A DNA stretch of 64,000 nucleotides from RHLJ01 sp965222205 (GTDB taxonomy: Bacteria > Bacteroidota > Rhodothermia > Balneolales > Balneolaceae). Each line of letters starts with the position of its first letter. Position 1 is the first letter of the stretch. The stretch spans positions 3,534,001 to 3,598,000 of the forward strand of contig OZ244932.1 in NCBI GenBank assembly GCA_965222205.1, in the 5' to 3' direction. The translations under genes and the position numbers were made by a program. The notes below the pieces were generated by a model. That model saw only the letters and a program-made list of their open reading frames with translations, was not told the DNA's origin and did not search any database. Below are positions 58,759 to 64,000 of this stretch, piece by piece.

Positions 58759-61700
58759 ATGGCAAAAAAATTTAAGGAAATAAAGCAGCTTAATTATCCC
58801 AACACTGAAGTTGAGATTTTAAACTGGTGGAAGGACAATCAGATTTTCAATAAGAGCCTCGAGAGCAGAGAGGATGGAATTCCTTTTACCTTTTTCGAAG
58901 GACCACCTACAGCCAATGGAAAGCCGGGGATTCATCATGTAATGGGTCGTACTGTAAAAGATCTTTTCTGTCGATACAAAACACTGAAAGGATTCAGGGT
59001 AGAGCGAAAGGCAGGCTGGGATACACATGGACTTCCTGTAGAAATTGAAGTTGAAAAAGAACTCGGCTTAGAAGGACGGTCTCAGGTTGAAGAATATGGC
59101 ATTGCAGAATACAACGCTAAGTGTCGCGAGAGTGTTCTTAAATACAAAGACCTCTGGGATGAGTTAACCTCGAGAATGGGATATTGGGTAGATCAGGAAA
59201 ATCCATATATCACTTTTAAGAACGAATATATTGAATCAGTTTGGTGGGCACTTCACAAGCTCTTTGGAAAGGGACTGGTTTACAAAGGGTATAAAATACA
59301 ATGGTATTCTCCCGGAAGTGGCACGGTTCTCTCTTCTCATGAGGTGAGTCTTGGGTATAAAGAAACTCAGGACCCTTCTATTTATGTGAAATTCCCGGTA
59401 AAGGGAGAAGAGAATACGTTCTTTTTGGCATGGACAACCACACCATGGACCACTATTTCAAATATGGCACTTACGATCAATCCAAACCTGGATTACGTAA
59501 AAGTAGGCCACAATGATGAGAATTATATTGTAGCCAAAGGCTGTGAAGAACGGGTTTTTGGAGAAGACTTCATCCACATTGAAGATATAAATGGATTTCA
59601 GCTATTAGGCAGAGCTTATGAGCCGATTTTCGATTATGCTCAAAAAGAACATGATCCATCAACAGCATGGAAGGTGATCCCGGCAGATTATGTGACCACC
59701 GATGATGGAACCGGTGTTGTGCATACAGCCCCGGCTTATGGTGCGGATGATTACGATTCTTGCCAAAAAGCAGGAATCCCGATGTTCAACCCAATTGACC
59801 GTGAAGGGAGGTTCACTTCAGAAGTTCCTGAGTTCGAGGGGCAGTGGTTTAAAGAAGCCGATAAAGAAATTGCGCGAGCCATTAAAGAAAAAGGCCTGAT
59901 GTTCCGCCATGAGACTTATGTTCACAACTACCCATTCGATTGGCGTAAAGGCACTCCTTTGATGAGTTATCCGGTGGAATCGTGGTTTATCAGAACTACC
60001 GATGTAAAAAAACGCATGGTGGATCTCAATAAGACCATCAACTGGAAACCGGAAAGTACCGGCTCCGGACGGTTTGGAACCTGGCTCGAAAATAATGTTG
60101 ACTGGGCTATTTCACGTCAGCGCTACTGGGGAACTCCAATCCCAATTTGGCAAAGCGACAAAGATCCCGAATATGTAGAATGTATCAGTGGCATGGGCGA
60201 GCTTAGAGAGAAGGCAGGCATCCCTGAAGACCAGGAGATTGATTTACATCGCCCGTTTATCGATGAAATTACCTGGGAAGCTCCGGACGGTGGGACCATG
60301 CGCCGAATTCCTGATTTGTTGGATGTCTGGTTTGATTCTGGTTCTATGCCCTTCGCCCAATGGCACTATCCCTACGATAACGATCACGAATTCAGCTACA
60401 ACTATCCCGCCGACTTTATTGCTGAGGGTGTAGACCAGACACGAGGTTGGTTCTACACACTACACGCGTTGGGAACCATGCTTTTTGATGAAGTAGCATT
60501 TAAAAATGTAGTTTCGAACGGACTTGTTCTCGACGATAAAGGCGAGAAGATGAGTAAGTCGAAAGGGAATTCTGTGGATCCTTTTGAAGTAATTGAGAAA
60601 TACGGAGCGGATTCTGTTCGCTGGTATATGATGAGCAATTCAGCTCCTTGGGAGAATTTGAAATTCAGTATTCAGGGACTCGAAGAAGTTCAGCGAAAGT
60701 TTTTCGGTACGTTGATCAATACGTATTCGTTTTTCGCTCTTTATGCCAATATTGATGGATTTACCTATTCCGGAAATCAGATTCCCGTTCCTGATCGCCC
60801 TGAAATAGACCAGTGGATAATTTCAAGATTGAATACCACGATCAAATTGGTAGAAGAATATTTTGAAGCTTATGAACCTACCAAAGCTGCACGTGAAATG
60901 GAGACTTTTGTTGAGGAGCTTAGCAACTGGTACGTTCGAAGGAATCGACGACGTTTCTGGAAATCCGGAACTACACTAGATAAAACGGCTGCTTACCAAA
61001 CACTCTACGAATGCCTTAAGAGTATGAGTCAGCTGATTAGCCCGATTGCTCCTTTTGTGGGTGAGTGGTTGTATCAGCGATTGAATGAAGTTTCGAAGCT
61101 GGATGAGGAATCCGTGCATTTGTCATTCTTTCCGACCGTGGAAGAAACGGCGATTTTTAAGAATCTGGAACATAAAATGGATATGGCCAGATTAATTTCA
61201 TCTGTGGTACTTCGTATCCGAAATCAGATTGATATCAATGTTCGTCAGCCGCTCTCCAGAATTATCCTGCCGATTAAGGATGAAGGAGAAAGACAGGCTA
61301 TTCTTTCGGTTAAAGACATCATTCTGGAAGAAGTGAATGTGAAAGATATCCAGTTTGTGGATGATGACTCAGGTATCGTGCATAAAAGTGCGAAACCGAA
61401 TTACCCGGTATTGGGTAAACGATTGGGACCAAAGATGAAAGCAGTTGCTTCAAAAGTAAGTCAGCTTAATACAGATGAAATCACTAATTTTGAGCAGCAA
61501 GGCTATATTGATATCGAGCTGGAGGAAGGAGAAAATATCCGACTTGATGAAGAAGGACTTGAAATTATTCGCACAGGTCTCGAAGGTTGGCAGGTAGAGA
61601 CTGAACGTGGGTTGAGTGTTGCGGTAGATACTGAAATGAATACTGAGTTGATTCAGGAAGGTTTGGCGCGAGAGTTTGTGAATCGTGTACAAAATATGCG

Positions 61701-61920
61701 AAAAGAAGCAGATTTTGAGGTCACAGACCGAGTAGTTCTTGGCGTGGTTGCTTCAGATGATTTAAACGAAGCAGTAGTATCGATGAGCGATTACATCAAG
61801 AAAGAAACGTTGGCCGAAAAACTTCAGCTGGAAGAACTTGAAGTATCAGATTTTATTAAAACTTGGGAAATCGGTGACGGCGAGTGTACCATTTCCATAA
61901 GAAGAACGGTTAATTCCTAA
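58759..61920 (+). CDS. ileS: Isoleucyl-tRNA synthetase (class 2, eukaryotic-like)
   Basis: 1053 residues. HIGH-type motif in GKPGIHHVMGR (about 55-65), KMSKSKGN (about 596-603), editing domain with TTTPWTTISNMAL, WAISRQRYWGTPIP and a C-terminal anticodon-binding extension. Length and the C-terminal part (about 1050 residues, no zinc cysteines seen at the end) match the class 2 IleRS type common in Bacteroidota, a type associated with low sensitivity to mupirocin. Followed 12 bp later by the dksA-like gene and lspA. Confidence 0.95.
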   Translation: MAKKFKEIKQLNYPNTEVEILNWWKDNQIFNKSLESREDGIPFTFFEGPPTANGKPGIHHVMGRTVKDLFCRYKTLKGFRVERKAGWDTHGLPVEIEVEKELGLEGRSQVEEYGIAEYNAKCRESVLKYKDLWDELTSRMGYWVDQENPYITFKNEYIESVWWALHKLFGKGLVYKGYKIQWYSPGSGTVLSSHEVSLGYKETQDPSIYVKFPVKGEENTFFLAWTTTPWTTISNMALTINPNLDYVKVGHNDENYIVAKGCEERVFGEDFIHIEDINGFQLLGRAYEPIFDYAQKEHDPSTAWKVIPADYVTTDDGTGVVHTAPAYGADDYDSCQKAGIPMFNPIDREGRFTSEVPEFEGQWFKEADKEIARAIKEKGLMFRHETYVHNYPFDWRKGTPLMSYPVESWFIRTTDVKKRMVDLNKTINWKPESTGSGRFGTWLENNVDWAISRQRYWGTPIPIWQSDKDPEYVECISGMGELREKAGIPEDQEIDLHRPFIDEITWEAPDGGTMRRIPDLLDVWFDSGSMPFAQWHYPYDNDHEFSYNYPADFIAEGVDQTRGWFYTLHALGTMLFDEVAFKNVVSNGLVLDDKGEKMSKSKGNSVDPFEVIEKYGADSVRWYMMSNSAPWENLKFSIQGLEEVQRKFFGTLINTYSFFALYANIDGFTYSGNQIPVPDRPEIDQWIISRLNTTIKLVEEYFEAYEPTKAAREMETFVEELSNWYVRRNRRRFWKSGTTLDKTAAYQTLYECLKSMSQLISPIAPFVGEWLYQRLNEVSKLDEESVHLSFFPTVEETAIFKNLEHKMDMARLISSVVLRIRNQIDINVRQPLSRIILPIKDEGERQAILSVKDIILEEVNVKDIQFVDDDSGIVHKSAKPNYPVLGKRLGPKMKAVASKVSQLNTDEITNFEQQGYIDIELEEGENIRLDEEGLEIIRTGLEGWQVETERGLSVAVDTEMNTELIQEGLAREFVNRVQNMRKEADFEVTDRVVLGVVASDDLNEAVVSMSDYIKKETLAEKLQLEELEVSDFIKTWEIGDGECTISIRRTVNS

Positions 61921-61932
61921 AGAAGTAAAAAC

Positions 61933-62337
61933 ATGGCTAAGAAAGCGGAAAACCAAGAGGGCGAACGCGTCTCTCCTTATAGCGACAAAGAGTTAGAATA
62001 CTTTAAAGAAATCATCCTCAAAAAGAGAACGGATGCTGAAGATGAACTGAACACATTGCAACGCAGTTTGCGTGAAAGCATGGAAAACTCATCGGATGAG
62101 TCAGCCTATTCATTCCACATGGCAGATGCCGGCACGGATGCTCAGGAGCGGGAGAAAACGTACATGCTGTTCAACAGAACACGTAAGTTTGTGAAGTATC
62201 TGGATGATGCCCTTAAGCGCATCGACAACAAAACGTACGGAGTGTGCAAAGTAACCGGAAAGAAGATTTCCAAAGGAAGGCTGGAGGCGGTTCCTCACAC
62301 CCAGCTAAGTATTGAAGCAAAATTGAAACGCCGTTAA
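61933..62337 (+). CDS. TraR/DksA-family protein with degenerate zinc finger
   Basis: 134 residues: coiled-coil N-terminal part (about 18-100, KRTDAEDELNTLQRSLRESM and similar) with MADAGTDAQEREKTYML, then the C4-type finger region YGVCKVTGKKISKGRLEAVP (in part). Only one of the four usual zinc cysteines remains. Such degenerate members are common in this phylum and probably bind RNA polymerase secondary channel like DksA, without zinc (inference). It lies between ileS and lspA. Confidence 0.9.
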   Translation: MAKKAENQEGERVSPYSDKELEYFKEIILKKRTDAEDELNTLQRSLRESMENSSDESAYSFHMADAGTDAQEREKTYMLFNRTRKFVKYLDDALKRIDNKTYGVCKVTGKKISKGRLEAVPHTQLSIEAKLKRR

Positions 62338-62349
62338 CAGTCTCAGCTT

Positions 62350-62958
62350 TTGACATCAAAGAAACTACTGGCATTATTTGCGCCCGCTGCTATTGTTGTG
62401 GCTATCGATCAATGGACGAAGTATATCATTCGGACCTCACCTGAATTGCACCGGATGGATATTATCGACGGCTGGTTGTCATTCTATTACACACAGAATG
62501 ATGGCATGGCGATGGGGATTGATATTTTTTCTACGCCGGTTATAAGCTCCATCTCCATAATTGCGACCATCGGGATACTCGCTTATCTGCTCTATACCAT
62601 TGATAAAGCTCCGATTGGATATCTTATTCTTATGGGATTGGTGGTAGGTGGAGCACTTGGGAATATAACCGACCGACTTATTATGGGATATATTGAGGGG
62701 TACGGAGGATTACTGGATGGCCATGTTGTAGATTTTATCTTCTTCAATCTGGAACTCTTCGACCGAACGGTTTTCCCTTATATATTTAATGTGGCGGATG
62801 TAGCCATATCTGTTTCAATAATCTCTTTGCTCATCTTTCAAAGAAAGCTAATGCCTCATGATGTAAATGAAGAAGAGATAGTAGAAGAAACATCCTTAAT
62901 GGACGGTGCTGTTGTATCTGGGGATAGCGCTGAAGACAACTCCTCTGAAAAAGAGTAG
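62350..62958 (+). CDS. lspA: Lipoprotein signal peptidase
   Basis: 202 residues, four transmembrane helices. Catalytic aspartates in GNITDRL (Asp108) and FNVADVAI (Asp150), with VVAIDQWTKYII at the N-terminus. TTG start at 62350, 12 bp after the dksA-like gene; no better in-frame ATG precedes the first helix. Cleaves prolipoprotein signals such as those of the OmpA-like and DUF4292 lipoproteins here. An acidic C-terminal tail of about 40 residues is unusual. Confidence 0.94.
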   Translation: MTSKKLLALFAPAAIVVAIDQWTKYIIRTSPELHRMDIIDGWLSFYYTQNDGMAMGIDIFSTPVISSISIIATIGILAYLLYTIDKAPIGYLILMGLVVGGALGNITDRLIMGYIEGYGGLLDGHVVDFIFFNLELFDRTVFPYIFNVADVAISVSIISLLIFQRKLMPHDVNEEEIVEETSLMDGAVVSGDSAEDNSSEKE

Positions 62959-62968
62959 GCCAGCTTAA

Positions 62969-63550
62969 GTGACCATCTTTTCCCACATCTCAGTTTTCAT
63001 CTCAATAATTCTGGGATTAGCGGTTGTACACTTGTTAAGCGGGGTTTCTCTAATCCTTGACAAAAGGGTGCAAACTAAAACCTACGCACTGCATGGGCTT
63101 TGGACACTAAGTATGCTCTTTGTCTCAGTGAATGTATGGCTTAGTAGCTTTGTACTTTCTTCGCTCGAAACAATGAGTGCGATTCACTTCTTCAATCTTC
63201 TTGCTTACGCAACACTCGTGTATTTGATGAGCGGATTATTATATCCGGTACGAGGCGAAGAAGTAACCGACTTCAAAGAACATTTTAATGAAAATCGGTT
63301 CAGGTTATATGTGCTCGGGATACTCTTTATTTTTATAGATGCATTTGATGGAGTTTTGGAGCACTATAATGCCGGAGTAGCGTGGGATATAGGTCAGTTT
63401 GCTACTCTGGGAACGTGGTTGGTTTTCTTTTTGATCGGGCTCAAAGTGAAGAACCCGAAATTCGACTGGGCAGTAGCAATCGTCTTTTTTATTGGATTGC
63501 TTGGGTGGTTCCAAAGCATGGTAGACGAAACCAATATACTTTCCTGGTAG
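62969..63550 (+). CDS. Six-helix membrane protein of unknown function
   Basis: 193 residues, GTG start, almost entirely hydrophobic helices (for example SVFISIILGLAVVHLLSGVS in part; LVYLMSGLLYP; LGTWLVFFLIGL). A short acidic loop (YPVRGEEVTDFKEHF) follows the third helix. I do not recognise a family. It lies 10 bp after lspA and is probably co-transcribed. Confidence 0.78.
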   Translation: MTIFSHISVFISIILGLAVVHLLSGVSLILDKRVQTKTYALHGLWTLSMLFVSVNVWLSSFVLSSLETMSAIHFFNLLAYATLVYLMSGLLYPVRGEEVTDFKEHFNENRFRLYVLGILFIFIDAFDGVLEHYNAGVAWDIGQFATLGTWLVFFLIGLKVKNPKFDWAVAIVFFIGLLGWFQSMVDETNILSW

Positions 63551-63556
63551 ACGTGA

Positions 63557-64000
63557 TTACTCTTCCAGTGAAGTCTTCTTTTTAGGGGAGAAAATATCCA
63601 GGTCGTCTTCAAAAGTTACCTGATCTACAATTTCCAATCCAAAGCTTTTAATTCCGATTCTCTTAACCGGATTATTTGTGAGCAGCTTTAATTTTCTGAT
63701 TCCCAAAGAGCGTAAAATCTGAGCTCCAACTCCATAGTCTCTGGAATCGCTGCGCTTGGGATTATTGTCAATTTCTTCTTCAGTAGGAGTTGGTCCTCTT
63801 CCTTCCTGCATCATTTTAAGAGTTCGAAGCTGGTTTACGAGTACAGAACCCCGTTGATTTCGGTTCATATACAAAACCACTCCCTTACCTTCGCGTTCAA
63901 CCTGGAGCATGGCCTGATGAAGAAGTTCACTGGTATCGGCATTTCTGGCGCCAAATATATCACCAATCAAATCAGATGAATGAACACGGGTAAGCACTGC
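63557..64000 (-). CDS. RibBA-type protein, GTP cyclohydrolase II-like domain without zinc ligands (partial)
   Basis: The frame is open to the right window edge; only the C-terminal 148 residues are visible. They align with the GTP cyclohydrolase II domain from RVHSSDLIGDIFG to NNPVKRIGI. The three zinc cysteines of RibA (in VHSECLTGD and RCDCG) are replaced (VHSSDLIGD, RNADT), and the catalytic EGRGIGL segment reads NQRGSVL. This part is therefore probably not a GTP cyclohydrolase; it resembles the inactive domain of RibBX-type proteins, whose N-terminal half makes dihydroxybutanone phosphate. The N-terminal half lies outside the window. Confidence 0.85.
   Translation of the reverse strand, partial: AVLTRVHSSDLIGDIFGARNADTSELLHQAMLQVEREGKGVVLYMNRNQRGSVLVNQLRTLKMMQEGRGPTPTEEEIDNNPKRSDSRDYGVGAQILRSLGIRKLKLLTNNPVKRIGIKSFGLEIVDQVTFEDDLDIFSPKKKTSLEE

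Overview
The window looks like a chromosomal segment of a marine Balneolota/Bacteroidota-type bacterium (Balneola or Gracilimonas-like; inferred from gene content, not from a marker-gene search). Evidence: a secreted subtilase with a type A type IX secretion (T9SS) sorting domain, DUF5686/carboxypeptidase-regulatory outer-membrane proteins, DUF4292 and EnvC neighbours, an arginine operon that uses an N-acyl-ornithine carbamoyltransferase and contains proC, an eukaryotic-like (class 2) isoleucyl-tRNA synthetase, and YpdA (bacillithiol redox).

Region 1 (1-7400) is the accessory part. It is a tandem array of five RHS tip cassettes. Each consists of a 3' fragment of an RHS core, a different AT-rich C-terminal toxin-like tail, a different downstream immunity-like gene, and then a near-identical hairpin terminator. 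Three of the terminators are followed by the same 42-bp junction repeat, which leads directly into the next RHS fragment in two cases. The RHS fragments start at different points of the core and mostly lack a credible start codon. The array therefore looks like a store of silent or orphan toxin/immunity tips for recombination into a full RHS gene, which presumably lies to the left of the window. The array stops beside a tRNA-Arg(CCU).

Region 2 (7577-18470): a DUF5686 outer-membrane protein, an OmpA-like lipoprotein with calcium-binding repeats, tRNA-Ala(GGC), a four-gene FecR / outer-membrane protein / CHASE2-adenylate cyclase cluster, and the SRP RNA.

Region 3 (18475-36091) is mostly on the minus strand: YpdA, a YheT hydrolase, the T9SS subtilase, a divergent Ppx/GppA phosphatase, a GT2-epimerase-GtrA glycan trio, an M28 peptidase, a TPR-DUF4292-EnvC envelope operon, and two tandem paralogous barrel-like proteins.

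Region 4 (36218-45357) is a complete arginine operon. It is headed by a 21-codon leader peptide ending in three consecutive CGG arginine codons, which indicates ribosome-mediated attenuation. It encodes N-acetylglutamate synthase, ArgG, ArgC, ProC, ArgD, ArgF', ArgB, ArgE and ArgH, with many 1-8 bp overlaps.

Region 5 (45448-64000): an AbgB-like amidohydrolase, DinB, a BtuF-like metal receptor and an LLM flavoenzyme; a five-gene translationally coupled sulfur-transport operon (double-rhodanese sulfurtransferase, two YeeE/YedE halves, a rhodanese lacking its cysteine, a cysteine-desulfurase-like enzyme); then a GlxA-type regulator, fructosamine kinase, FabF with a TetR regulator, LMW phosphatase, ileS-dksA-lspA and, cut by the right edge, a GTP-cyclohydrolase-II-like domain without zinc cysteines. 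Dispersed structured intergenic repeats occur at several points (891-1050, 43933-44038, 48438-48503, 49608-49712 = 55182-55286).
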